Below are positions 29,761 through 38,852 of a DNA stretch of 64,000 nucleotides, piece by piece. The position numbers and the translations under genes are program-made. Position 1 is the stretch's first letter; each line of letters opens with the position of its first letter. The stretch comes from Glaciimonas sp. (lineage in GTDB: Bacteria; Pseudomonadota; Gammaproteobacteria; Burkholderiales; Burkholderiaceae_D), in assembly GCA_012927625.1 (NCBI GenBank), contig JABBOV010000022.1:1-64000 (forward strand). Direction: 5' to 3'. Under the pieces are notes generated by a model, which worked only from the letters and a program-made list of their open reading frames with translations, ran no database searches and was not told where the DNA came from.

Positions 29761-31051
29761 GGGCACCTCGAATAACCGTGTTTTCCATCATTTGACAGAG
29801 AAGGCGACTTCATCCGAGTAGCCAGGTGCAATTTTTTTCTGAAACCTGTCGAAAGCAGCGAGTTGATCCGAAGTTTTCGTTGAATTTCGGATGACGCTGC
29901 CGATTTTTATCGGCTTTCAGTCGGCAGTCTCTCCGTTTTAGAATGCCGCAAGACCTTTTTCTTTCAGGAACACCATGCGTTTCAAGTTGTAGCTTGCTGC
30001 CTTGAGGTTCAGCGCGAATGTCGTGCGTACGATCCCCATGCAGCGCACCAGTTTGCCGCCCATCTGCGCCAGAGCGCCAAACACATGTTCGACTCTGGCG
30101 CGGGGCGTGGCGATGCCGCGGTTGCGCTTCTTTTGCATAGCCGAGATGGCTTTCGCGGCAGTGCCTTTTCTCTGGATATGAACGCGCCAGCCAGCTTTGT
30201 TCAATCCGGCTTCGCGCTGCGCGCTGGGGTAACCGCGATCAGCATACACGTCTCGGCTGGTGTTATTGGGATCCAGCAGGTCTTCAAAGACGGTGGTATC
30301 GGCGACAGCGGCATGCGTGATGATAATCTTGCGAATCACTTTGTAGCGCTTGTCTACGCTCGCATGCAACTTGTAGCCGAAATGGTTCTTGCCATGCTTC
30401 TTGGTCCACTTGGCATCGACATCTTTTTGCGCGCGTTTGTGGGCTTTCCATGTGGTCGGCATGATGCTTTGTTTGACAATTTCCGCCTCTTCGCGCTTGT
30501 TGCGCTGCACCGGCGCTTGCACCAAGGACGCGTCGATGATCTGGCCGCAACGTGCCAAGTAACCGTGCGCGAGAAGCTGCTGCTGCACCTGTCCAAACAA
30601 CTGGGCGCCCAAGCCTGCCTGCGCCAGGCGGTCTCGAAACAGCCATATCGTCTTTGCGTCGGGAATGGTACTGCTGTCGGTCAGGCCCAGATACGACAGG
30701 AAGCTGCGGCGGTCGAGCAGCTGATATTCGAGTGCGTCGTCAGCGAGATTGTAGAGTTGCTGCAGCACCAGAATCTTGATCATTAGTGCCGTTGGATACG
30801 GCGGTCGGCCGCCCCTGGCCCGGGAAGGACGTGGCACAGCGGTATCAATACCAGCGGCCAGCGCAGTGAAGTCCACATGTTTGGCAAGGCCAACAAGGGG
30901 ATCACCCAGTTTCTCACGACGGTTCCCGCGTTCCTCTTCGGCAAACAAACTGGATTTGGGTAGCATCATTGTGAAAACTCGCGCTGGTTCTTGGAAATAC
31001 TGAAATTTTACGCAATCAGTCGAACTAGCAGGGAGGTTTTTAGAGGTGCCC
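29761..31051. mobile_element. IS5-family insertion sequence
   Basis: A 1291-bp element. Inverted ends GGGCACCTCGAATAACC (left) and, inward from the right, GGGCACCTCTAAAAACC. Flanked by a 4-bp direct repeat TTAA (29757-29760 and 31052-31055), the target duplication. One complete transposase gene fills it. It landed directly upstream of the NERD gene. Confidence 0.92.
29938..30969 (-). CDS. IS5-family transposase
   Basis: 343 residues from ATG 30969 (MMLPKSSLFAEEE...). DUF772-type N-terminus (RGGRPPYPTALMIKILVLQQLYNL), then the DDE domain with GQIIDASLVQAP (first Asp), YADRGYPS (second Asp) and RARVEHVFGAL (Glu). The frame is open to 31128 but that part lies outside the element. Complete and probably active. 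Confidence 0.93.
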   Translation of the reverse strand: MMLPKSSLFAEEERGNRREKLGDPLVGLAKHVDFTALAAGIDTAVPRPSRARGGRPPYPTALMIKILVLQQLYNLADDALEYQLLDRRSFLSYLGLTDSSTIPDAKTIWLFRDRLAQAGLGAQLFGQVQQQLLAHGYLARCGQIIDASLVQAPVQRNKREEAEIVKQSIMPTTWKAHKRAQKDVDAKWTKKHGKNHFGYKLHASVDKRYKVIRKIIITHAAVADTTVFEDLLDPNNTSRDVYADRGYPSAQREAGLNKAGWRVHIQRKGTAAKAISAMQKKRNRGIATPRARVEHVFGALAQMGGKLVRCMGIVRTTFALNLKAASYNLKRMVFLKEKGLAAF

Positions 31052-31155
31052 TTAACCAGCATGAACACAACTACAGTGAAAGCTGAAAACACTTTAATTT
31101 CTCGCTGGCTATGAATGTTGCGTAACACACTACCAGCGGGCCTGATACGCCCTGA

Positions 31156-32082
31156 TTAAATGCCAACGTCACCTTCTTCAAAGTAATCGGAATCGATTCG
31201 CTTGACCATATATGCTGCTGACACCGAAACGCCAACATCAAAATCCATCATAAGGTCGGCAAGTTGTTGCCCATCAATCAGAACAACTTTTGTATCAATG
31301 CGCGAGGAGTAATCGACTGCCTCCGCTGTGTACGATGAGGTAGTGATGAAAACGCCTTTTTTGGCGCGCTGTCCTTGGAGTGCGCCGACAAATTTTTGTA
31401 TCTCTGGACGCCCGACAGTTCCTTGCCACCGTTTAGCCTGAAGGTATATGGTGTCCAAACCGAGTCGGTCTTCTTTAATAATTCCATCTATCCCGCCGTC
31501 GCCGCTTTTGCCAATGCGTTCACCAGCGTCACGTCGGGAGCCGCCATAGCCCATCTTGACGAGAAGTTCGACGACAAGTCTTTCAAAGAAGGCAGGGGAG
31601 CACGAAAGAATTCGGCTCAAAATGTCTTGCGCAAGGCTGAGCCGGATGCTTTGATGTGCAATTTCCAGTGCTTCTTCTGGAGTTTGCTCGGCTGCTGATG
31701 TAACCGATTGCGCTAGCTCTGTTCCATTGTTGTTCCGAGACGCATCACGAAATTCAATAAATTCAGGATATCGCTCAAGAAACTTCACGTCTATTCTTGA
31801 GGGCTTACACTCTAAAACCTGCTTGCCACGCGCAGTAATGCGCAGCGCGCCTCTGCGAGGCGATTCGAGTAGTCCAGCTTTCTTAAGGTAAGAGTTTGCC
31901 CAGCCGATGCGATTATTAAAGGTTGCCTGTTGCCCACTTGCTAAGAGTTGGGCGCGTTCTTCCGCTGTAAGTTGAAATTCAATGGCGAGCACATCCACTG
32001 CTTCGCGGGTCGTATGGTCATTACTATCCGATGCAAAACGGAGCAGCGGTAACATCAGCATTTGGTAATTTGGGATTGGCAT
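31156..32082 (-). CDS. mrr: Mrr-type type IV restriction endonuclease
   Basis: 308 residues. The N-terminal winged-helix domain (residues 1-100, MPIPNYQMLMLPLLRFASD...) is the Mrr_N type. The C-terminal PD-(D/E)xK domain contains FFERLVVELLVKMGYGG, GDGGIDGIIKEDRLGLDTIYLQAKRW with the catalytic Asp and QxK, and GVFITTSSYTAEA. Mrr cuts DNA carrying foreign methylation. It stands alone between the IS5 element and the Gabija module, so it would act against modified phage DNA. Confidence 0.92.
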   Translation of the reverse strand: MPIPNYQMLMLPLLRFASDSNDHTTREAVDVLAIEFQLTAEERAQLLASGQQATFNNRIGWANSYLKKAGLLESPRRGALRITARGKQVLECKPSRIDVKFLERYPEFIEFRDASRNNNGTELAQSVTSAAEQTPEEALEIAHQSIRLSLAQDILSRILSCSPAFFERLVVELLVKMGYGGSRRDAGERIGKSGDGGIDGIIKEDRLGLDTIYLQAKRWQGTVGRPEIQKFVGALQGQRAKKGVFITTSSYTAEAVDYSSRIDTKVVLIDGQQLADLMMDFDVGVSVSAAYMVKRIDSDYFEEGDVGI

Positions 32083-32548
32083 AAGTACGTGATGGGTTTT
32101 GACCTTGTCTTTTGATGTCAGGGGTAGTTATCCCTTGCTTGAATGCGATACTTTAAATAAAGTTGCCATAGAGGAATTTAGTGCAATTGAAGTATATCTT
32201 AAGAAAGATATAATTATTCCATTTTGTTGACTATGTGCATCATTAAGCGCAGCACAATGCACACACGCCTACCCGCTGGAAGACCTGTCTATTGAACCAA
32301 TCGACGAACTTCCGCATTGGGTCGTAAGGGTGAGTTCGGGTTATCTGGAAGCTGCCCATCGCAACCAAGAAAAACAGAATTATGCTTGCGACGCTTTGAA
32401 CGACAGCAATCGTCAGAGCAGCGGCCGTTCAGAAATTCTCCGTACGCATCCTTGCTTGTCACGCCAGCATTCCAAAGTCATTATTTCCCTACGTCCGGAA
32501 TCGCTGCACTGCTGTCATTGGGGCGAAAAACCTGAACGGCTCTTGTGG
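32083..32548. other. Gene-free stretch upstream of repeat A
   Basis: About 465 bp with several short frames in both strands (for example 32330-32671) that show no recognisable protein. It probably carries the Mrr promoter near 32100-32230, where the sequence is AT-rich. Nothing else supported. Confidence 0.4.
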
Positions 32549-32896
32549 GTCGAGACCTGCCTGCCATGCTTTGGAAAACCAGCCGCTTGTGGAGAAATTT
32601 ATGTCAACGGCCGGTCTACCCACCAAATCCGCCGATCGTTCCAATGTAGGCGAAGAACGCTTTTTGCATAGAACTGGTTCGCGTTCCATCGAAGCCCAGT
32701 GAACGCAACCAGTCTTAAACCGACCGTGGGGTTCAGCCAATGGCAAACATCTTGTCCAATAATAATCAGGTTATACAAAAACAATCTTTTTCAAGCAAAA
32801 CAAACTTATGCCCATTTTTTGTGGCAAGGCTTGTGTATAAATCCATCTAACACCATCCCAAGCTAGTGTTGGCGCGTATATCTACCAGTGCCTGCT
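32549..32896 (+). repeat. Long imperfect direct repeat, copy A
   Basis: About 348 bp that align end to end, roughly 75-80% identical by eye, with 38471-38820. Shared blocks include GTCGAGACCTGCCTGCCA, GTCTACCCACCAAA, TCCAATGTAGGCG, GTTCCATCGAAGCCCAG, TTATACAAAAAC and GGCTTGTGTATAA. It does not appear to code. The match ends where the MITE-like palindrome begins and resumes weakly (GAATACGC) beyond it. It lies just upstream of gajA. Confidence 0.75.
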
Positions 32897-33110
32897 ATGT
32901 AGTGCGTGACAGAAAACCCTGAAAGCCATGCCTAGTAAGGCTTTCAGCCAGATTTACAAAACGAAGATTTGCGAAAAATTGGAGTGGGTGAGCATTTTTG
33001 AAAAATTTGCTGGGCACGCGATATATTTTAGTGAAATCTTCGTTTAGAAAACATCCTTGAAAGCCTTATTGGCCATGGCTTTAGGGAGTTTTCATTCAAG
33101 CACTACATAG
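32895..33110. mobile_element. MITE-like 216-bp palindromic element
   Basis: Both ends read CTATGTAGTGC inward, and the similarity of the arms continues for about 85 bp (shared blocks GAAAAC, AAAGCCATG, TAAGGCTTTCA, AACGAAGATTT). Nothing is encoded. It splits repeat A at the point where copy B reads continuously (GCCTGCTGAATACGC), so it was inserted after the duplication. Terminal inverted repeats without a gene suggest a non-autonomous element; no clear target duplication is seen. Confidence 0.65.
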
Positions 33111-33273
33111 TCGCCGGAATACGCAGCTCCTGTCGGCAAAGCTATTCGAGCGTTAGCTAGGTGCGATTAGAAATTTCAAAAAGGCAATTTTGTTGTTGTT
33201 CTCATTTTCCGTGCAGAGCATACTCCCAACAAATCGCCCCACGGTCTTAGTCATTCCCGAGAAGGTAGTAGCA

Positions 33274-35325
33274 ATGTATATTTCAAAGATCCATATCAAC
33301 AATTTTCGCAATTTTACTTCCCAAGACATATTGTTCAATAACGGGATAAATGTAGTCATAGGACATAACAACGCCGGTAAGACGAATCTGATCAAGGCAC
33401 TGCAATTGGTGATCGATGTAGAGGCGAAGAAGCGACTGACCGTCGACGATTTTAATAAACATATTAGTTTTCTTCAGCTTAGAACGGCTCCGCCGAGAAT
33501 TTCGATTGAGGTCACGATTAGTCGTGGTGCGGACGAGGAAGACGATCTAGCGATGGTCGGTGAGTGGTTGACCAAGCTCGAGCCCTCATATGAAGCGAAA
33601 CTGACTTTTGAATTTTATCTTCCAGAGTCCGATATCGGGGAATACGTTGAGATGGTTAGCAGCATTTCAGAAACCGACACACGCAACAAGGAAAAAGTGT
33701 GGAAAATTCTTCAACATGATTTCATTCGCCGCTACAAACATAGAATCTTCGGTGGATTAGCCGCAAATCAAGCACTAGCCGATAACGAACTTCTGAGGAA
33801 ATTTGATTTTCAGTTTTTAGACGCAATCAGAGACGTTGAACGTGACATGCACAACGGAAGAGCAGCTTTGCTCCGCGATGTGCTTGACTTTTTCATGGAT
33901 TATGAGATTAAGTCAATGCCATTGGCGGAGAAATCCAAAAAAGAAAAGGATGAAGAAATAAGGTTGCGTCGCGTCGATTTCGCTGCCGATGCTGATATCT
34001 TGATAGATAAGCTTCAAATCCGTATGAAAACGGGCAAAGGGCACATACTTTCCTATGCTAAGGAAACGGGCGCTTCCTTTGAAGGGGCGATACCTAATTT
34101 CGAGGCTGACATTTCTGACGTCGAGATGTTCTCCGCCTTGAAGCTTATCATCGAACATACGACTGGAATTAAGATTCCCGCAACTCACAATGGACTCGGT
34201 TATAACAATTTAATATATATGTCGCTACTGCTGGCAAAGATGCAAATGAATTCCGATATGGATTACATGGGAGGGAATTCAAAGGTCTTTGCAATGTTGG
34301 CAATTGAAGAGCCGGAAGCTCATCTGCATCCGGCGATGCAATACAAGTTTCTGAAATTCCTTAAGGCAAATAGAACGGAAAAAAAGGTCCGGCAAATTTT
34401 TCTAACTACCCATTCCGCCCATATTACTTCAGCGGTAAGCTTGGATGAAATTATATGTTTGGGGAGTGTCAATGGAGTTACCACTGTCGGCTACCCTGGC
34501 AGAGTATTCCCCAATGATGCCAGTAAAATGTACGTACAGCGTTTTCTTGATGCGACTAAATCAGAGATGCTCTTTGCAAAGAGCATAATTTTAGTTGAAG
34601 GCATTGCCGAACAGCTTCTGATGTCGCAATTCGCGCAGTATGAAGGTAAATCGCTAGAAGACGGACATATAGCCGTCGTGAATGTCGGGGGGCGTTACTT
34701 TGAGCATTTCCTGCACTTGTTTGATAACAGTAAAGCTAACACGATCCATAAAACTGTAGCGTGTGTAACCGACAGGGATCCTGAGCGAAAGCGTATTGAC
34801 GGGAAGGATTCATTCCGCAAATGCTATCCTTTCGAATACCAAGCAGATGTCGATGTCTATGAATATCGGTGTAATGAGGTCACAGTCTACGATCCTAATT
34901 CAAACATAAAATATTTTACTCAAGACAATTTAAAGGGCAAGACATTCGAGTACGAATTAGTACTTTGTAACCCTGCGCTAGAGCTCCTTTTAACAGCATC
35001 GATAGCTAACTCGAAAGAGATTGTCGAGATCATGAAGTTGCTATCGACCGCTAAGTCTTCTAAAGAACTCCTGGCAAAACTTAGAAAAGGCCCCGAAAAT
35101 GATCGTATAAGCGAGGGGATTGCCGGTGCTCTAACATGGGATGAGTCAGATAAAAACGTAGCCATTATTGCATCAAGGTATCTCAATTCGGTCGGCAAAG
35201 GCGCCAATGCCCTTGAGCTCGCCCATGTATTGCAAACCAACTTCGATCTGAAAGGGACGCCCGAGTACGCACAATTTACGATTCCGCCATACTTGACGCA
35301 AGCGATCTCTTGGGTTTGCCCATGA
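33274..35325 (+). CDS. gajA: GajA: OLD-family ATPase-TOPRIM nuclease (Gabija)
   Basis: 683 residues from ATG 33274 (MYISKIHINNFRNF...); the frame is open upstream but lacks homology style. ABC ATPase: Walker A GHNNAGKT at 30-37, signature region NGLGYNN, Walker B LAIEEPEAHLHP (E345/E346) and LTTHSAH. TOPRIM: ILVEGIAEQ (E442) and TDRDPE (D500, D502). In Gabija, GajA is a nicking endonuclease regulated by nucleotide levels and works with the GajB helicase. Its TGA overlaps the ATG of gajB. Confidence 0.9.
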   Translation: MYISKIHINNFRNFTSQDILFNNGINVVIGHNNAGKTNLIKALQLVIDVEAKKRLTVDDFNKHISFLQLRTAPPRISIEVTISRGADEEDDLAMVGEWLTKLEPSYEAKLTFEFYLPESDIGEYVEMVSSISETDTRNKEKVWKILQHDFIRRYKHRIFGGLAANQALADNELLRKFDFQFLDAIRDVERDMHNGRAALLRDVLDFFMDYEIKSMPLAEKSKKEKDEEIRLRRVDFAADADILIDKLQIRMKTGKGHILSYAKETGASFEGAIPNFEADISDVEMFSALKLIIEHTTGIKIPATHNGLGYNNLIYMSLLLAKMQMNSDMDYMGGNSKVFAMLAIEEPEAHLHPAMQYKFLKFLKANRTEKKVRQIFLTTHSAHITSAVSLDEIICLGSVNGVTTVGYPGRVFPNDASKMYVQRFLDATKSEMLFAKSIILVEGIAEQLLMSQFAQYEGKSLEDGHIAVVNVGGRYFEHFLHLFDNSKANTIHKTVACVTDRDPERKRIDGKDSFRKCYPFEYQADVDVYEYRCNEVTVYDPNSNIKYFTQDNLKGKTFEYELVLCNPALELLLTASIANSKEIVEIMKLLSTAKSSKELLAKLRKGPENDRISEGIAGALTWDESDKNVAIIASRYLNSVGKGANALELAHVLQTNFDLKGTPEYAQFTIPPYLTQAISWVCP

Positions 35326-37019
35326 TTCAAATTGATTCGGATTCGATACTTCCAAATATTGATGTGAATTTTCGAGTTTCTGCCGGTCCCGGTGCAGGAA
35401 AAACTTACTGGTTAGTCCAGCACCTTAAGTCGGTTCTGCGCGATTCCACGAGATTAGGTAAGTCGGGGAAGGTCAGTTGTATAACCTACACGAACATTGG
35501 TGCTGACACGATTATGTCTCGGCTGGGACCATCTGCGGACCGTGTTGAGGTCTCATCTATCCACCGCTTTCTTTACAAGAATATCGTCCGCCCGTATCTT
35601 TCTTTTGTGGCTGAAGAGTTCGGAGTGAACATCGAACGAGTCGATGGTCATACTGACTCGATATTGTCGAATTACACGTTTTTAAATGAGTGGAAAACAC
35701 AAAGTAAGCAAAATAGAATCACCGATGATCAGGAGATCGTCAAGGCGTTTAAAGACTTACGATGGAAATTTGATGCAAACGGTGAGCTCTTGGTAAACAC
35801 CAGCTATCCCCATAAAATTGATGGATACGCGATAAAAAAAGCGTCTTACCTCTTGTACAAGAGGTTGGCTTGGGGACACGGGGTGCTTCATCACGACGAC
35901 GTTTTATTTCTAAGCTATCAGATTCTCTTAAAGTTTCCGTTTGTTCTTTCGGCATTAGTTGCGAGATTCCCATATTTTTTTGTCGATGAATTTCAGGACA
36001 GTAACCCGATTCAAGTATCGATAATCAAGATGCTCGGTCAAAGAGGCGCGTTTATTGGAATTATTGGGGATATTGCCCAGTCTATCTACGGGTTTCAAGG
36101 CGCTGAACCCCAGCAATTCCAGGAATTTACACTGCCTGGTCTGATCGATTACATCATGTCCGGGAACCGCAGAAGTTCTAACCAGATTGTCGATCTGCTG
36201 AACTTGACTCGAAAGGATATTACACAGGTAGCTCACAGAAAAGTGGACCTCGCATTGCCGCGAATTTTCGTGGGCCATTCGAATGCAGCATATCAAGCAG
36301 CCAAACTACTATGTCAGCCTCAGGCGGTCCACTCTTTGTCCCGGGATAACCTCACTTCGAATGTGATGAGACGCGAGTTGGGCGCTGGTGTGTTTGATCG
36401 CAGGCTGATTCCGGCCCTGCTCATCGCGGATTCCAATGATGCTAGACGGAGTTTTGTTATAGCTTGCATTAAGTCGGTCGAGTTGGCCCGGCAATGTAAT
36501 TTTAAAGACGCTATAAAAGAACTACGAAAGGGACTACGACGAAATCCCAGCTATAAAGAAGAGGACCGTGTTGCTATAAAACTGATTATGAGACTCCTAG
36601 CGGGATATGCTGAATTTTCCAAAATGACGCTACTGGATTTTTCCCATTATCTAAGATCGACCTTTGCCGTAGATACTTCAAAGGTGACGGCCGGGAAAAC
36701 GAAGATTTTCTATGAAAAGACCTCGTACCAAGAGATCGCGCTGTGCGTGAATATTGGAGAAGATTTAAGTTTGCACAAAACGGTACATAAGGCGAAGGGT
36801 GACGAGTTTGATAACGTGTTAATCGTGTTGCCTGATAGCTCGCGCTTTGATTTTATTCTCTCACCGGATTTGTTATCGAGTAAGGAAAAATCAGAGGAAC
36901 AGCGCGTTAACTACGTGGGCATCAGTCGAGCTAAGAATAGACTTTTCATCTGCGTCCCAGAATTATCGAGTGAGTACCGGATTTCGCTGGGGAATTATTT
37001 CGATATCGAAGACCTCTAG
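35322..37019 (+). CDS. gajB: GajB: UvrD-like helicase (Gabija)
   Basis: 565 residues from ATG 35322 (ATGA overlap with gajA). Superfamily 1 motifs: AGPGAGKT at 21-28, FVDEFQDSNPIQ, GDIAQSIYGFQGAEP, TVHKAKGDEFDNVLIVLP and RVNYVGISRAKNRLFI. GajB binds and helps activate GajA when it senses DNA ends or replication products. Length and pairing with an OLD-TOPRIM protein fit the Gabija defence system. Confidence 0.9.
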   Translation: MIQIDSDSILPNIDVNFRVSAGPGAGKTYWLVQHLKSVLRDSTRLGKSGKVSCITYTNIGADTIMSRLGPSADRVEVSSIHRFLYKNIVRPYLSFVAEEFGVNIERVDGHTDSILSNYTFLNEWKTQSKQNRITDDQEIVKAFKDLRWKFDANGELLVNTSYPHKIDGYAIKKASYLLYKRLAWGHGVLHHDDVLFLSYQILLKFPFVLSALVARFPYFFVDEFQDSNPIQVSIIKMLGQRGAFIGIIGDIAQSIYGFQGAEPQQFQEFTLPGLIDYIMSGNRRSSNQIVDLLNLTRKDITQVAHRKVDLALPRIFVGHSNAAYQAAKLLCQPQAVHSLSRDNLTSNVMRRELGAGVFDRRLIPALLIADSNDARRSFVIACIKSVELARQCNFKDAIKELRKGLRRNPSYKEEDRVAIKLIMRLLAGYAEFSKMTLLDFSHYLRSTFAVDTSKVTAGKTKIFYEKTSYQEIALCVNIGEDLSLHKTVHKAKGDEFDNVLIVLPDSSRFDFILSPDLLSSKEKSEEQRVNYVGISRAKNRLFICVPELSSEYRISLGNYFDIEDL

Positions 37020-37428
37020 ACCTACTTTTTACGATCCGGTAGGCTCGTTGCACCAATTCAAGATCCTTTTTCAAGTCGCCCGCTCTTGAACTTTCCACTG
37101 AGTATCGAGGAAACCTTATCGCCGGTCAGCGCTGCCTTCTCAACAGCCCATTCGGCACGTACATCCCATAATTGCTTCACCAGGGAGACCTCGCGTGTCA
37201 GCGCCTCCTCCCACAGGGTTCCGGCGGAAGCCGGAAGATCGATCCTGACGAGGCGGTGCAGTCGGTTTGCGTGGCTGCGCCGACTGTACGCACTGCCAGC
37301 GTATGACCCAAACGGTGGCCAGTCGTCATCTACTGACTTGCTTCTATCAGCGATGCCGGCGGTTACTGTACCTGTTCGACGGGTCGGACTCGGCCATCAG
37401 GAGACTGTTAGCAACGGGTGCTAGTTGG
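37020..37428. other. Gene-poor stretch with coding debris
   Basis: A minus-strand frame without start ends at 37058 and reads LPASAGTLWEEALTREVSL followed by KQLWDVRAEWAVEKAAL, which looks like the end of a real but unrecognised gene. On the plus strand 37280-37425 reads CTHCQRMTQT... then CRRLLYLFDGSDS, also protein-like. GC content is higher than in gajAB. I interpret this as fragments of older genes. Confidence 0.35.
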
Positions 37429-37848
37429 CTAATTGTTCTTGGCATTAAGATCTGGCAACCTATTTAAAATATTATCTGCTCCTTGAGATGGTGTAAAAAT
37501 TCCAGCGGCGACCAGAAAACCTACCAACATTGCCAATGCGACACCTCCCGTGATCGTATTTTTTTCAAAGCGAAGATGCGCGCAGCAAGAAAGCCAGGTT
37601 ATCGCCATTAGTCCGGCGACGAAGGTGATCAAATACTTTTGCTGATCTTCTGCGCCAATGACTACCGCCACTATGCAGACCGTCAAATAGACGACCACTG
37701 AAAGAACTAACCAGCCAAGGTGAAGCCGTTTTTTAGGCGGAAATAGCAGGTTCCAATTAAAATTGGTATCCTTCGTTTCACCTTCGATCCGTTTAATAGC
37801 GGCTGCCGCCTGTTCAATTGACTTTAATTTGTTCGCAATATTTTCCAT
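37429..37848 (-). CDS. Membrane protein, second gene of a two-gene unit
   Basis: 139 residues. A short helical N-terminus (ENIANKLKSIEQAAAAIKRI) precedes four probable membrane helices: about 45-62 (LGWLVLSVVVYLTVCIVA), 72-85, 86-95 and 105-120 (GVALAMLVGFLVAAGIF). No family is recognised. It starts 3 bp after the stop of the upstream gene (37852-38238), so the two are one operon. It is convergent with gajB. Confidence 0.55.
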   Translation of the reverse strand: MENIANKLKSIEQAAAAIKRIEGETKDTNFNWNLLFPPKKRLHLGWLVLSVVVYLTVCIVAVVIGAEDQQKYLITFVAGLMAITWLSCCAHLRFEKNTITGGVALAMLVGFLVAAGIFTPSQGADNILNRLPDLNAKNN

Positions 37849-37851
37849 GCT

Positions 37852-38238
37852 TTATTTCCCAGCATGTGCGCCGAATACGCGCGAGAGGTCAGCTATTGCA
37901 TCAGATTCACTCCACTGAGAATCATCACCTTTGATGAGAAGGATTCGATTATTCTCCAGAGAAATATTAGTGCCCGCAAATTCGACTCCGTCGATATCCC
38001 CGCCGATGAAGTGCTGAGGAATACTCTTCAAGACAGAGTTAACAGTGGGCGAAACTGTTGCAATTCGAAAATATTTCCGCGTTCTTGGCGGGCCTTGAAC
38101 TAACTTAACTTCGACAACAGCGCCTTTACCGTGAGTCGGATATACCACCATGTCCGCTTGCACATTTCGCTGGAGCCGAGGTTGGAGTTCAACGGCCAAT
38201 TTGGCGGCATATTTTTTTATTCTCTCGTTTTTGTCCAT
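37852..38238 (-). CDS. Unrecognised protein, first gene of a two-gene unit
   Basis: 128 residues from ATG 38238 (MDKNERIKKYAAKLAVELQ...), preceded by CGAG. It is alpha/beta in character (ADMVVYPTHGKGAVVEVKLVQG, then KYFRIATVSPTVNSVLKSI). The LLIKGDDSQWSESDAIADL segment is acidic. No family is recognised. Paired with a small membrane protein, it has the look of an effector/sensor plus membrane partner, but nothing in the sequence proves this. Confidence 0.5.
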   Translation of the reverse strand: MDKNERIKKYAAKLAVELQPRLQRNVQADMVVYPTHGKGAVVEVKLVQGPPRTRKYFRIATVSPTVNSVLKSIPQHFIGGDIDGVEFAGTNISLENNRILLIKGDDSQWSESDAIADLSRVFGAHAGK

Positions 38239-38470
38239 GCGTGTTTCTCGGATTAGATAATTTGATTTTTGATATGCAGCGAGTACCACAAATGCCGGCT
38301 TCTAACCCCGCCTACGTAACACGGGGGCTATGGATACATCGGACAACATTACGCATCGTAAACCATATTATTTCAATGGTGAAATATTTGGTACAAGTCT
38401 GTATCGGAGTTGGCAACCAAAATTCGAATGCTGATCGTCCGCTGTTGAAAAAATCGTATGCCGCCATTGA

Positions 38471-38820
38471 GTCGAGACCTGCCTGCCAGGCTTTGAAAAA
38501 TTAGCCGTTCGTTGAGAAATTTCCGTCAATGGCTGGTCTACCCACCAAAGCCCCGTTCATTCCAATGTAGGCGCAGAACGCATTTTGCATAGAATTGGTT
38601 GGCGTTCCATCGAAGCCCAGTGTCCATCAGTCTTGATCTGACGGTGGGATTCAGCCAATGACAAACATCGGACAACCCTCATCAATGACAGTTGGATGTT
38701 ATACAAAAACTATCTTTTGCAGGCATGACTTATGTCCGTTTTTTGTGGATAGGCTTGTGTATAACTGCCTCTAACACAGTCCCAAACTAGTAGTGGCACG
38801 GATATCCTGCAGTGCCTGCT
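38471..38820 (+). repeat. Long imperfect direct repeat, copy B
   Basis: About 350 bp, the counterpart of 32549-32896 in the same orientation. It ends 33 bp before the 3' end of the SRAP gene. Two near-DnaA-box sequences, TGTGGATAG and TGTGTATAA, lie at about 38744-38764. The two copies bracket Gabija and the two-gene unit, a 5.9-kb segment that could be exchanged or deleted by recombination between them. Confidence 0.75.
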
Positions 38821-38852
38821 GAATACGCGATTCTCGCAAGATCACAATGGCA

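Noticed and set aside
32330-32671. 113-codon frame inside the Mrr-Gabija gap
   Set aside because: It overlaps repeat A, and copy B does not keep the frame open, so it is unlikely to code.
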